64,000 nucleotides of DNA from Photobacterium carnosum. GTDB lineage: Bacteria > Pseudomonadota > Gammaproteobacteria > Enterobacterales > Vibrionaceae. The stretch lies in the NCBI RefSeq assembly GCF_002849605.1, contig NZ_NPIB01000016.1:1-64000 (forward strand), read 5' to 3'. Below the pieces are notes generated by a model. The model saw only the letters and a list, made by a program, of their open reading frames with translations, ran no database searches and was not told the origin of the DNA. This document shows, in pieces, positions 1-10,861 of this stretch (its first letter is position 1; each line of letters begins with the position of its first letter). The position numbers and the translations under genes were made by a program.

Positions 1-40
1 GACCAGAGGGTCGGGGGTTCGAATCCCTCTTCACCGACCA
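1..40 (+). tRNA. tRNA-Pro(TGG), 3' part only
   Basis: The first 40 bases match the 3' half of the complete tRNA-Pro at 179-255: anticodon-stem 3' strand, variable loop, T arm (GGGTTCGAATCCC), acceptor stem and encoded CCA. The gene begins before the window. With the next two genes it forms a Pro-His-Pro run. Confidence 0.9.
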
Positions 41-48
41 CTTACAAT

Positions 49-125
49 GGTGGCTATAGCTCAGTTGGTAGAGTCCCGGATTGTGATTCCGGTTGTCGCG
101 AGTTCGAGCCTCGTTAGCCACCCCA
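49..125 (+). tRNA. tRNA-His(GTG)
   Basis: A cloverleaf with anticodon GTG in the loop TTGTGAT, a T loop TTCGAGC, and acceptor strands GTGGCTA and TAGCCAC closed by an encoded CCA. An extra G precedes the acceptor stem, as is typical of tRNA-His (G-1). It lies 8 bases after the first tRNA-Pro and is presumably cotranscribed with it. Confidence 0.93.
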
Positions 126-178
126 TTATTCAGGTTGTCTTTTATTAGAGACCTTGGCCTTGTAAGCCTAAACATTGT

Positions 179-255
<77 letters not shown>

Positions 256-264
256 TCATTAAGA

Positions 265-294
265 AACCTGAATCGAAAGATTCAGGTTTTTTTT
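265..294 (+). terminator. Rho-independent terminator of the tRNA operon
   Basis: A perfect 10-bp stem AACCTGAATC/GATTCAGGTT closed by a GAAA tetraloop and followed by a T run. It begins ten bases after the CCA of tRNA-Pro. The same hairpin recurs in every unit of the downstream repeat array. Confidence 0.9.
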
Positions 295-308
295 CGTCTG
301 TAGAAAGT

Positions 309-1358
309 GGTGAATAGTGCAGTTTGGTAGCGCATCTCTGATGTTAGGAGTGGCGGACCAGAGGGTCGGGGGTTCACGGATATTAGAACCTTGGCTCTTC
401 ACCGACCACTATTAAGAAATCTGAATCGAAAGATTCAGGTTTTTTTTCGTCTGTAGAAAGTGGTGAATAGCGCAGTTTGGTAGCGCATCTCTGATGTTAG
501 GAGTGGCGGACCAGAGGGTCGGGGGTTCACGGATATTAGAATCTTGGCTTTTAACCGACCATCATTAAGAAACCTGAATCGAAAGATTCAGGTTTTTTTT
601 CGTCTGTAGAAAGTGGTGGATAGTGCAGTTTGGTAGCGCATCTCTGATGTTAGGTGTGGCGGACCAGAGGGGCGGGGGTTCACGGATATTAGAACCTTGG
701 CTCTTCACCGACCACTATTAAGAAACCTGAATCGAAAGATTCAGGTTTTTTTTCGTCTGTAGAAAGTGATGAATAGTGCAATTTGGTAGCGCATCTCTGA
801 TGTTAGGAGTGGCGGCCCAGAGGGTCGGGGGTTCACTGATATTAGAACCTAGCTCTTCACCGACCACTATTAGAAAACCGCATCGAAAGATTCAGGTTTT
901 TTTTCGTCTGTAGAAAGTGGTGAATAGTGCAGTTTGGTAGCGCATCTCTGACGTTAGGAGTGGCGGACCAGAGGGGCGGGGGTTCACGGATATTAGAACC
1001 TTGGCTCTTCACCGACCACTATTAAGAAAACCGCATCGAAAGATTCGGTTTTTTTCGTCTGTAGAAAGTGGTGAATAGTGCAGTTTGGTAGCGCATCTCT
1101 GATGTTAGGAGTGGCGGACCAGAGGGGCGGGGGTTCACCGATATTAGAATCTTGGCTCTTCACCGACCACTATTAAGAAAACCGTATCGAAAGATGCGGT
1201 TTTTTTTCGTCTGTAGAAAGTGGTGAATAGTGCAGTTTGGTAGTGTGTCTCTGATGTTAGGAGTGGCGGAGCCGAGGGTCGGGTGTTCACTGATATTAGA
1301 ACCTTGGCTCTTCACCGACCACTATTAAGAAAACCGTCCCGAAAGATTCATTTTTTTA
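309..1358 (+). repeat. Seven ~152-bp tandem repeats made of tRNA-Pro pieces plus a terminator
   Basis: Units start at about 309, 462, 615, 768, 919, 1070 and 1222, with spacings of 153, 153, 153, 151, 151 and 152 bases. Each keeps the tRNA-Pro 5' end and D arm, a middle block (GGACCAGAGGGTCGGGGGTTC) and the 3' acceptor strand CTTCACCGACCA. The anticodon loop is replaced by about 20 unrelated bases (near TCTGATGTTAGGAGTGGCG). The T loop is replaced by a segment like TATTAGAACCTTGGCT, which resembles the His-Pro spacer around 143-161. Every unit ends in a GAAA-loop hairpin with a T run; the last hairpin is decayed. No unit has a TGG anticodon, so none should decode proline. Confidence 0.9.
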
Positions 1359-1536
1359 TCTATAAAAAGCGATTTATGCATTATTGGGTAGTGATGATAT
1401 AGCTAGTTTGTTGATCTTTATTATTTTTATAAAAAAAGATTAAAATTTAAAGAATAGATATTCATCACACAAATAATTCCATTTAGGAATATTATGTGAC
1501 AAATAATTGCTTTCATTCGATATTTTTAGGTGTGTT

Positions 1537-2826
1537 ATGTCAGATTCTTCTATAAATAGTGATAATCTAATAGATAAAACGTATAAAAAATGGCGAGTTT
1601 AGATTTTAATTGGTATGTATGTTGGTTATACCGCATATTATTTTACTCGGAAAAGTTTAAATTTTATTGCACCAACATTATTAGATTCATTAATTTTAGA
1701 TAAAGAAACACTCGGATTAATGGGAACATTATTCTATGTTGTATACGGTTTATCTAAATTTTTCTCTGGCATTATTAGTGATAAATCAAATCCTCGTTGG
1801 TTTATGGGGGGTGGGTTAATTATTACAGGTTTAGTTAATATTGCTTTTGGGCTTAGTTCGTCTATGGCTCTATTTATTTCATTATGGATTGTGAATGCTT
1901 ATTTTCAAGGTTGGGGTTGGGCTCCTTGTTCGAAATTATTAACTAGTTGGTATTCTAAATCTGAGCGTGGTACATGGTGGTCAATACAGAATACTTCTCA
2001 TAATTTAGGTGGGGCTTTAATCCCAATAATTGTAGGTGTGATCACTCTGCATTATGGTTGGCGTTTTGGCATGATTATCCCTGGATGTTTGGCTATTCTT
2101 TGTGGCCTTTTTGTTTGTTGGCGCTTACGTGATAAACCTGAAACGATGGGATTACCAACTGTTGGTGAATGGCGACATGATGAATTAGAAATACAACAAG
2201 AAAAGGCAAGTATTAAAGCTGATACTCGAACAATAATTATAAATTATATATTAAAAAATAAAGCTATTTGGTTGTTAGCAATGGCATATATTTTAGTTTA
2301 TATCGTTAGAACATCAATTAATGATTGGAGTAATATTTATTTAACTGAAATGAGAGGCTTTGATATATTAACATCTAATTCAACGATTAGTTTTTTTGAA
2401 ATAGGTGGTTTTATAGGTTCCCTTTTTGCTGGCTGGGGATCTGATTATTTTTTCAAAGGTCGAAGAACTCCAATTAATGTCATTTTTTCAATTGGCGTTG
2501 TTGTTACTATGTTTTGTTTGTGGAATTTCAATTCAGCATCATACCCTATTTATTGTGTTATCTATTTTATGAGTGGCTTTTTTATTTTTGGCCCTCAGAT
2601 GCTAATTGGTATTATGGCAGCAGAATCATCGCATAAAGATGCAGCGGGTGCTGCTGTTGGATTTGTTAGTTTATTTGGTTATATAGGCGCAGCATTATCA
2701 GGATATCCCGTAGCAAAAGTAATTGAAACGTATCATTGGCAAGGTTTTTTTACGTTAATATTTATTGCATCGATATTTGCATCTGTTTTATTAATACCAT
2801 TTTTATTCCTTAAAAAGAAAATTTGA
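1537..2826 (+). pseudogene. uhpC: UhpC-like hexose-phosphate sensor/transporter with early amber stop
   Basis: An MFS protein of the organophosphate:phosphate antiporter family. It is closest in my recall to UhpC, the membrane sensor that detects glucose-6-phosphate for the UhpB kinase. Family-typical segments include GYTAYYFTRKS, FQGWGWAPC, GLPTVGEWRHD and FGPQMLIGIMAAESSHKDAAG. The ATG at 1537 follows AGGTG at good spacing, but codon 22 is TAG (1600-1602). Translation resumes in frame with ILIGMYVGYTAYYFTRK, and the family usually has Q or H there, so CAG to TAG is the simplest reading. A restart at ATG 1615 would give 403 residues lacking the cytoplasmic N-terminus and the start of helix 1. 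The rest of the frame is intact and shows about twelve hydrophobic segments, so the lesion is recent, suppressed or a sequence error. No uhpA, uhpB or uhpT neighbour is present. Confidence 0.75.
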
Positions 2827-2829
2827 TAT

Positions 2830-2873
2830 AAAGCTACTACGACTTAAATATAAATAAGTTGTAGTAGCTTTTT
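2830..2873 (+). terminator. Terminator after the uhpC-like gene
   Basis: A long hairpin AAGCTACTAC...GTAGTAGCTT with additional inner pairing, followed by TTTTT. It starts just after the uhpC stop codon and can also serve the convergent gene at 2879. Confidence 0.8.
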
Positions 2874-2878
2874 CAGTG

Positions 2879-3742
2879 CTAGCTACAATTTACCTTTGTC
2901 CCTGAGGTTAGCTTCTCAACCTTAAATCCTTGTTGTTTCATTAGATTAGGCAGTCCTTGCTCTCCAATTAAATGAAAGGCACCAACCACTAACATAAATT
3001 TTCCTGATTGATAGGGGGCGGTGTGTGCAAGTGTTTCAGCCCAATGCTTATTACGATCAAAAATTAAAGCATCATCAGTGGTTGGATCAAATTGGCTTTC
3101 TTGAAAAAGTTGTTCAAGTTTTTCACTGTCTCCGTGTTGCCACACTTTCACTAAGCAACGTAATGATGACTGGGTTTGGTCCCATTCATTAATAGTGTCA
3201 ATTAGCATTGGTGCGCCATTTTCTGGCAGGTTTTCTAACATCTTAAATTGCTGGCTAACACTTTCTAATTCAAGGATAGGAAGATGCTGCTGTTGGGCGC
3301 GCTGTAATAATACATAGTCGATTCCATAATCTGCTTTTAGGTCGAGCTTATCGGCTAGCGCCAGCTGTAGCGTTACGGCCGTTAACCAGGGTGGTTGTTG
3401 CAATAATGCTTCAAATGGAATGTTCAATGCGGTAGTGATTTTTTTTAATTTTTTAAGTGCAGGTTCATGTAATGCTTGGTGCGTAAAGGGCGGGGATAGT
3501 GTGGGCACAGCTGTTGATTGTTGCAGTATATTAGCTTCTACAATTAAGGCATCAGCTTGTTGCCACTGTTCGAGAAATATATCAGGTAGGGGGAACATTG
3601 CTTCTTTACCCGCATGAATAGAACCTAAAACATAAAATTCACGCTGTTGGTCATAAATTTTCCAAACAATAGGATCGGCAAGTATCGGTTGGGCAATAAA
3701 AGGCAGCACCAATAATGCTTTGGATAAGAGAGATTTGAACAT
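2879..3742 (-). CDS. TraB/GumN family protein (YbaP-like)
   Basis: A 287-residue protein with an N-terminal signal peptide (about residues 1-22, ending ...QPILA), so probably periplasmic or outer-membrane attached. The body matches the TraB/GumN (Tiki-like) family: an early GSIHAGK motif with its histidine, the block DALIVEANI, and a C-terminal GAFHLIGEQGLP with the second conserved histidine. Members of this fold are thought to be metal-dependent proteases or hydrolases, but the bacterial YbaP branch has no established substrate. The gene is monocistronic and convergent with uhpC. It lies upstream of and separate from the copA group. Confidence 0.85.
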   Translation of the reverse strand: MFKSLLSKALLVLPFIAQPILADPIVWKIYDQQREFYVLGSIHAGKEAMFPLPDIFLEQWQQADALIVEANILQQSTAVPTLSPPFTHQALHEPALKKLKKITTALNIPFEALLQQPPWLTAVTLQLALADKLDLKADYGIDYVLLQRAQQQHLPILELESVSQQFKMLENLPENGAPMLIDTINEWDQTQSSLRCLVKVWQHGDSEKLEQLFQESQFDPTTDDALIFDRNKHWAETLAHTAPYQSGKFMLVVGAFHLIGEQGLPNLMKQQGFKVEKLTSGTKVNCS

Positions 3743-3804
3743 GCGTCACCATAAATTAAATAATATTGATTAATTTATATCAAAGATTGATAGAAAACGA
3801 GATC

Positions 3805-3829
3805 AAAAAAGGCTACCGAAGTAGCCTTA
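3805..3829 (-). terminator. Terminator of the copA operon
   Basis: Read on the minus strand, GGCTAC-TTCG-GTAGCC is a perfect 6-bp stem with a stable TTCG tetraloop followed by TTTTTT. It lies about 30 bases past the stop of the small ORF that follows copA. Confidence 0.85.
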
Positions 3830-3857
3830 ATATGATTATCCAGTTACTGGACTCGTA

Positions 3858-3941
3858 TTATTTTGAATTACGAGAACGTGGATTAAGCCAGAACCACCAG
3901 ACAATAAACCCAATGGCAGCAACGCCTAATAATAAACACAT
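3858..3941 (-). CDS. Small single-pass membrane protein coupled to copA
   Basis: A 27-codon ORF reading MCLLLGVAAIGFIVWWFWLN then PRSRNSK. Its ATG (3939-3941) follows the TAA stop of copA (3943-3945) after a single base. The Shine-Dalgarno AGGAG lies inside the last codons of copA, an arrangement typical of translational coupling. The predicted protein is one hydrophobic helix of about 18 residues with a positively charged tail, which would place the C-terminus in the cytoplasm. It sits before the operon terminator. I do not recognise a family. It differs from CcoS, the small protein usually found next to the related CcoI/FixI ATPases. A role in CopA assembly or activity is only inferred from position. 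Confidence 0.6.
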   Translation of the reverse strand: MCLLLGVAAIGFIVWWFWLNPRSRNSK

Positions 3942-3942
3942 G

Positions 3943-6855
<2,913 letters not shown>

Positions 6856-6893
6856 GTGCTCGCCTTTTTATGTTTAGATGAATTAATGGTTCC

Positions 6894-6929
6894 AGCATAA
6901 TCCTTCCAGTAACTATAATGTCAAGGATT
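6894..6929 (-). promoter_or_regulatory. CueR-controlled copA promoter
   Basis: On the minus strand, -35 TTGACA (6919-6924) and -10 TATGCT (6894-6899) are separated by 19 bases. This over-long spacer is the hallmark of MerR/CueR-activated promoters. The spacer lies within an inverted repeat AATCCTT...AAGGATT (6899-6929), as in the E. coli copA operator. It lies between divergent copA and cueR. Confidence 0.85.
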
Positions 6930-6956
6930 GTTTTTAATTAAAGAGAGAGAATAATT

Positions 6957-7352
6957 ATGATGAGTATTAGTGATGTTGCAAAACAGACGGGGTTAACGGC
7001 TAAAACCATTCGTTTTTATGAAACTAAAGGCGTGATCAGTGCTGCACCACGGGGTACTAATGGTTATCGTTATTATAATACCAGTCATATTGCAGAATTA
7101 TTATTGATTAAACGTTCTCGAATGATTGGTTTTTCTTTAGATGAGTGCCAACAACTACTGGCATTATCGACTAATCCTGATCGCCATAGCCGAGATGTTA
7201 AACAAAAAGCTCAGCAAAAGTTGATAGAGATAGATCATAAAATTGAAGAGTTGAAACAAATTAAGCTTACATTATCTGCGTTAACAGATCAGTGTCCTGG
7301 AGATAAAAGCGCTCATTGTCCGATTTTAGAAAGTTTAATTAAGAACGGCTAA
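6957..7352 (+). CDS. cueR: CueR, Cu(I)-responsive MerR-family activator
   Basis: A 131-residue MerR-family regulator. The N-terminal winged helix (SISDVAKQTGLTAKTIRFYE, then the YRYY segment) is followed by a dimerisation coiled coil and a C-terminal metal loop with CPGDKSAHC. That Cys-x7-Cys spacing is typical of CueR Cu(I) binding. CueR untwists the 19-bp-spacer promoter to switch on copA when copper rises. Start codons at 6957 and 6960 are adjacent; AGAGAG lies upstream. The gene faces away from copA and shares its regulatory region. Confidence 0.93.
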   Translation: MMSISDVAKQTGLTAKTIRFYETKGVISAAPRGTNGYRYYNTSHIAELLLIKRSRMIGFSLDECQQLLALSTNPDRHSRDVKQKAQQKLIEIDHKIEELKQIKLTLSALTDQCPGDKSAHCPILESLIKNG

Positions 7353-7381
7353 ATAAGGTTTTTAAAAAGTTATTTAGCCGT
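7345..7381. terminator. Inverted repeat between cueR and the ToxS-like gene
   Basis: A 12-bp perfect stem ACGGCTAAATAA/TTATTTAGCCGT with a loop of about 13 bases. It starts inside the last codons of cueR and lies between convergent genes. It lacks a clean T run, so factor-independent termination is plausible but not certain. Confidence 0.5.
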
Positions 7382-7388
7382 AAGTTTG

Positions 7389-7826
7389 TTAGTGACCACT
7401 ATCACTCATGGATAAGGTGCCATCATAGGGAATGATATGTAATGCTTTTTTAGGTGATGAGCTATAACTGACCATTGTCTTATTATCTAATCGTTGAAGA
7501 TTAAATTGACGCCAAAACCGTTCTTGAGTCCAATTGAGACTTTCTATCGCAGCTTCGGTGATTTTTTTAGTATGATCTTCTGTATCGATAACTAATATTG
7601 CGGCATTGCCAAAAGCATAGAAATAAAGCCCTTTTAATACAGTATAACCGTTATCTTGCTTAGGGTTTGGATAGTCAATGAATGTGTATTGCCCAAATTT
7701 ACAACTGCCAAATTGTTCGTGGTTGGAATTTACGTATTTATAGTTAAAGTCACACCCCATACCGTTAATCACGGGATATAGCATTAAAAGTAATAATGCT
7801 ATAACGAGATATTTAAATTTTTTCAT
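7389..7826 (-). CDS. ToxS/TcpH-like periplasmic partner of the ToxR-like regulator
   Basis: A 145-residue protein starting at MKKFKYL (ATG 7824-7826, with GGAAAA upstream). It overlaps the end of the upstream regulator by 14 bases, so the two are translationally coupled. One hydrophobic N-terminal helix (about residues 5-23) acts as an anchor or uncleaved signal, and the remaining ~120 residues should be periplasmic. Two cysteines (GCDF and GSCKF) could form a disulfide. Gene order, size and topology match ToxR/ToxS, TcpP/TcpH and VtrA/VtrC pairs, where the small partner stabilises or co-senses with the regulator. Sequence similarity to ToxS is not obvious by eye, so the assignment rests on organisation. 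Confidence 0.6.
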   Translation of the reverse strand: MKKFKYLVIALLLLMLYPVINGMGCDFNYKYVNSNHEQFGSCKFGQYTFIDYPNPKQDNGYTVLKGLYFYAFGNAAILVIDTEDHTKKITEAAIESLNWTQERFWRQFNLQRLDNKTMVSYSSSPKKALHIIPYDGTLSMSDSGH

Positions 7827-8490
7827 ACGTTTTTCCAGTGGTATCAATATAAATTGTATTTTTACCACTCAAGTTTTGTGGCAGTTTTTGTAGATTGAGC
7901 AATCCAATATTACCACAAATCTTTTGATTATTAACGGTAACACAAGGTGGTGATTGCCAACTGCTCGCCCATAGCATAATCCAAGCAAATATCACGGTTA
8001 AACAAACGGCATAACCAATTTTCGTCATTGTCGGTAATGATTTGTTTTTTTCCGTCACTGTAATGTGATTAATATCACTATTGATCGTATTGTTATCTGT
8101 ATCTGTATCTGTATTATTGTCGGCAGACTGTCGTTGCTCAGCATGATGTTGTTCGGTATCTATTATTACTTCAGGTTGAAATTGTTGTTGAATAAAGGTG
8201 TTATTTGCAATAGTAAAACCGGCACCTTTAATCGTAATAATAATTTCATTTTTACTTTTAAATGCTTTACGCAAATTAGCGATAGCGACGTTTAATGAGT
8301 TTGGTACAACGACTTTATCAGGCCAACCAATTTCTAGTAGTTTTTCTCTACTGATAATTTCGCCACTGTTATCAATTAAAAATTGGAGGATTTTTGTTTC
8401 GCTAGCACTGAGTTTAGTGGTGGCTTCTTGGTTGGTATAAGCGCTTTTCTGCGGTTCAAAAACATCCTTGCCGTATTTATATATGATCAT
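7813..8490 (-). CDS. ToxR-like membrane-anchored winged-helix regulator
   Basis: A 225-residue one-component membrane regulator. Residues about 25-100 form an OmpR/ToxR-type winged helix (LSASETKILQFLIDNSGEII, ...NSLNVAIANLRKAF, IKGAGFTI). A hydrophilic Asn/Asp/Thr-rich linker (about 105-150) leads to one transmembrane helix (about 157-175, VCLTVIFAWIMLWAS). A short periplasmic domain of about 48 residues carries two cysteines (PPCVTVNNQKICG). The DNA-binding part lacks the segments I associate with canonical Vibrio ToxR, so this is probably a paralogous regulator of the TcpP/VtrA kind. Its target genes cannot be read from the sequence. A large AT-rich region separates it from the divergent OmpA-type porin gene. 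Confidence 0.75.
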   Translation of the reverse strand: MIIYKYGKDVFEPQKSAYTNQEATTKLSASETKILQFLIDNSGEIISREKLLEIGWPDKVVVPNSLNVAIANLRKAFKSKNEIIITIKGAGFTIANNTFIQQQFQPEVIIDTEQHHAEQRQSADNNTDTDTDNNTINSDINHITVTEKNKSLPTMTKIGYAVCLTVIFAWIMLWASSWQSPPCVTVNNQKICGNIGLLNLQKLPQNLSGKNTIYIDTTGKTYEKI

Positions 8491-9204
8491 GGCTTTCTAA
8501 CTACCTATCTAAGTATCTGTTTGGTGCAGTACACGTCTTAAAGACGACGGCTTTTTTATTGTTATTGCTTTTAATATCTAAGCGTCTGATTTTTTATTGC
8601 GCTATAAAATCATCATTTTTGATAGTAAATAAAAGTCTAACAAGAGCGTTACTTCTTCTATTTTGGTTATGAAAAAGTTCATTACACCTCTTTGATCTTT
8701 ATGTTCAAAGTAAATGCTAACAAAAAAAAATATTTATGGAAGTGATGATAAAGGATAATTTAAGAATTAAATAGTGCTATATGATTATTTATTACGTTAT
8801 GTGCAGTATGAAAAGACATATTTTTCATATTTTTTTTGATAGTTTAAAGATAAGATAACTTCTGATTAAGATATTGTTTTTAATTTGAATTTTTAGTTTT
8901 TATGACGATTTTATCTTTTTTTATGTAAATTAATTTGTTAAAAAAAACAGTTTTTTTCCATTTGTCTAAATTGTTTCTGAAAGATTTATTTTTCAGAAGT
9001 CATTTTTTTGGCGCGTGTGAAAAAACAACAATTAATTGTGAACATCATTTTTTATTATTTGCCTTAATGCGAACTCGATCACAGAATGATGAGGTTCCTT
9101 ACAAAGACTGTCCTGCGATACACGCTTAAAAAAATAGATAGTACGCACTTATATGGACAGACAATTAGTAAAGTTTTTAAAGCATTTAACCATTGGAGTT
9201 AAAC
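8491..9204. other. Long AT-rich region between the ToxR-like gene and ompA
   Basis: About 710 bases without a convincing gene; a 64-codon frame at 8935-9129 has no ribosome-binding site. It should hold both divergent promoters and a long ompA leader. Visible elements are a hairpin TTCTGAAA/TTTCAGAA at 8975-8998 and a CRP-like dyad at 9068-9083. A Shine-Dalgarno GGAG lies just before the ompA ATG. Confidence 0.6.
9068..9083. promoter_or_regulatory. Candidate CRP site upstream of ompA
   Basis: TGCGA-ACTCGA-TCACA matches the CRP consensus TGTGA-N6-TCACA with one mismatch. It lies about 120 bases before the ompA start codon. CRP control of ompA is known in E. coli; here it is inferred from sequence only. 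Confidence 0.4.
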
Positions 9205-10230
9205 ATGAAATTGAAATCTCTATCTCTAGCTGTAGTAGCAGCTTTATCTCTAGGCGTTGCTACATCTGCAATGGCTGCTGATGCACCTGCAACGGCTACA
9301 AATAACACTGCACTAACTCAATCTGCAGCAACTGGTCACTGGTACGCTGGTCAAGGCCACGGCTTCTGGGTTGGTGGCGCACTAGGTATGGGTTATGTTG
9401 GTAGTGCAGACTCTGCAGCATTCAACGGCCAAACTAGCGCTCCAAGTGCTAAACTAGATGCTGGTTACGACTTCAACCAATATGTTGGCGCATACGCTAG
9501 CTACGACTTTATGCATAATCTAGGTGGTTCTAACCTAAACCTTGCAACTGTAGGTATTAAAGGTAATCTACCTCTTACACAAAAACTATCTGCATTTGCT
9601 AAAGTAGGTGGTACTTACATTTACGCTGATAATAAAGGCGCTAGTCAATTAACGCATATGCGTTCTGATAGCTTCTCAGCAACTGGTGGTTTAGGTCTGT
9701 CTTACCAGATCACTAACGCACTATCTACTCAAATCGGTGCTGATTACTACCAAAACTTACGTACTTCAAAAGGTCACGCTGATCTAACTCAAGCGTACTG
9801 GGGTATGACATACAAGTTTGGTCAACCTGCAACACCAGTAGTTGTTACAAACACTGTAGAAGTTGTTAAAGAAGTTGCTGTTGAAGCACAAATCCCAACT
9901 CGTTCTTCTTATGTTCTTCCATACCAAAATGGTCAAACTAAGTTAAACGACTACGGCCGTTACAATCTAGGTGAAGTTGTTGCAACTATGCAAGCTAACC
10001 CAGAAGTTACCGCGCAAATTATCGGTCGTACTGATAAAGTTGGCAGCCAAGCAATCAACGATAAAATCTCTGCAAAACGTGCAGATAACGTTGCTAGCTT
10101 CCTTGAAGCAAATGGTGTTAGCGCATCTCGCTTAACTGTTTCTCACGTAGCTAACAGCAACCCAATCCAAACTAACTCAGCTGACAGCACTAACTATGTT
10201 CAGCGTTCAGTACAAATCATCCTTAAGTAA
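9205..10230 (+). CDS. OmpA-family outer membrane protein
   Basis: A 341-residue outer-membrane protein. The ATG at 9205 follows GGAG; an in-frame TTG at 9193 is too early. A signal peptide (MKLKSLSLAVVAALSLGVAT, cleaved near AMA-AD) leads to an eight-stranded OmpA-type barrel (about residues 45-205). A Val-rich hinge follows, then a C-terminal OmpA peptidoglycan-binding domain with the TDKVGS...KRADNVASFL segment and a terminal aromatic-free strand. Its codon use is strongly biased to major codons, unlike most neighbours, which suggests very high expression. It tethers the outer membrane to peptidoglycan and may form a small pore. It is monocistronic with its own terminator. Confidence 0.9.
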   Translation: MKLKSLSLAVVAALSLGVATSAMAADAPATATNNTALTQSAATGHWYAGQGHGFWVGGALGMGYVGSADSAAFNGQTSAPSAKLDAGYDFNQYVGAYASYDFMHNLGGSNLNLATVGIKGNLPLTQKLSAFAKVGGTYIYADNKGASQLTHMRSDSFSATGGLGLSYQITNALSTQIGADYYQNLRTSKGHADLTQAYWGMTYKFGQPATPVVVTNTVEVVKEVAVEAQIPTRSSYVLPYQNGQTKLNDYGRYNLGEVVATMQANPEVTAQIIGRTDKVGSQAINDKISAKRADNVASFLEANGVSASRLTVSHVANSNPIQTNSADSTNYVQRSVQIILK

Positions 10231-10266
10231 TTAAGACGATAGTACAGACTGTATAGTTTGAATATG

Positions 10267-10297
10267 AATGCCGATGAGAGATCATCGGCATTGTTTT
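10267..10297 (+). terminator. Terminator after the OmpA-family gene
   Basis: A perfect 11-bp stem AATGCCGATGA/TCATCGGCATT with loop GAGA, followed by GTTTTAT. It starts 37 bases after the stop codon. Confidence 0.85.
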
Positions 10298-10373
10298 ATG
10301 TGATTATTATCTCAATAGCTTGTTTCTAGATGAATAAAGCAGTCTATTGAGATTAAGATTGAGTTATAGAGCG

Positions 10374-10787
10374 ATGATGAAAAAAAGTAAATATTGTTTA
10401 TTACTATTATTAGCGATTTCATTAACAGGCTGTTTTTCTAATCAGCAATTAAATAAGTCAACCCGACTTATTGGTGATTGGATACTTAAAGGTGGGGTAT
10501 ATATCCCTGGAGTGACTAAACATAAACCTAAATTAACGATTAATGCTGATATGAAAGTATCTGGCTTTACCGGGTGTAATCAATTTAAAGGACGTTTAAT
10601 TGCCGCTGATGGTAGTTTTACGCTGCCTGTTGTTAGCAGTAGAATTTGCTTACCTGAGCTTGTGACTCAAGAAGATAATATGCTAAATGTATTACGTAGT
10701 GCGACCAGTATTGAAGTAATTAATGATACGTTGGTAGTGGATTCAGGTAATAAGTTTTTAGTGTTTGAAAAAACAAATGCACGTTAA
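10374..10787 (+). CDS. META-domain lipoprotein (HslJ-like)
   Basis: A 137-residue lipoprotein starting at MMKKSKY. The signal peptide ends in the lipobox LTGC, so the mature N-terminal cysteine would be acylated. The rest is a META domain as in E. coli HslJ: a GDWILKGG opening strand, the signature FTGCNQFKGRL, and a second cysteine in SRICLPE. HslJ is a heat-inducible outer-membrane protein linked to novobiocin resistance, but its biochemical role is unknown. The upstream in-frame ATG at 10347 would put charged residues before the signal peptide, so 10374 or 10377 is preferred. A terminator shared with the convergent cnoX follows. Confidence 0.85.
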   Translation: MMKKSKYCLLLLLAISLTGCFSNQQLNKSTRLIGDWILKGGVYIPGVTKHKPKLTINADMKVSGFTGCNQFKGRLIAADGSFTLPVVSSRICLPELVTQEDNMLNVLRSATSIEVINDTLVVDSGNKFLVFEKTNAR

Positions 10788-10810
10788 TGCTTAGATTAAA
10801 TATATTGAAT

Positions 10811-10849
10811 AAAAAAGGCCCGTGAGCACAACGCTGACGGGCCTTTTTA
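10811..10849. terminator. Bidirectional terminator between the META lipoprotein and cnoX
   Basis: Stem AAAAAGGCCCGT/ACGGGCCTTTTT with a 13-base loop. A and T runs on both sides let it end transcription in both directions between these convergent genes. Confidence 0.9.
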
Positions 10850-10861
10850 TTGGTCTATAAC

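Noticed and set aside
309..1320. Array units read as functional tRNA-Pro genes
   Set aside because: All lack the anticodon stem-loop and a normal T loop, so they cannot be standard tRNAs.
309..1358. Array considered as CRISPR
   Set aside because: The whole ~152-bp unit repeats, including what would be spacers; there are no unique spacers and no cas genes.
8935..9129. 64-codon ORF in the ompA upstream region
   Set aside because: Starts at TTG without a ribosome-binding site and overlaps a hairpin and the CRP-like site; no recognisable protein.
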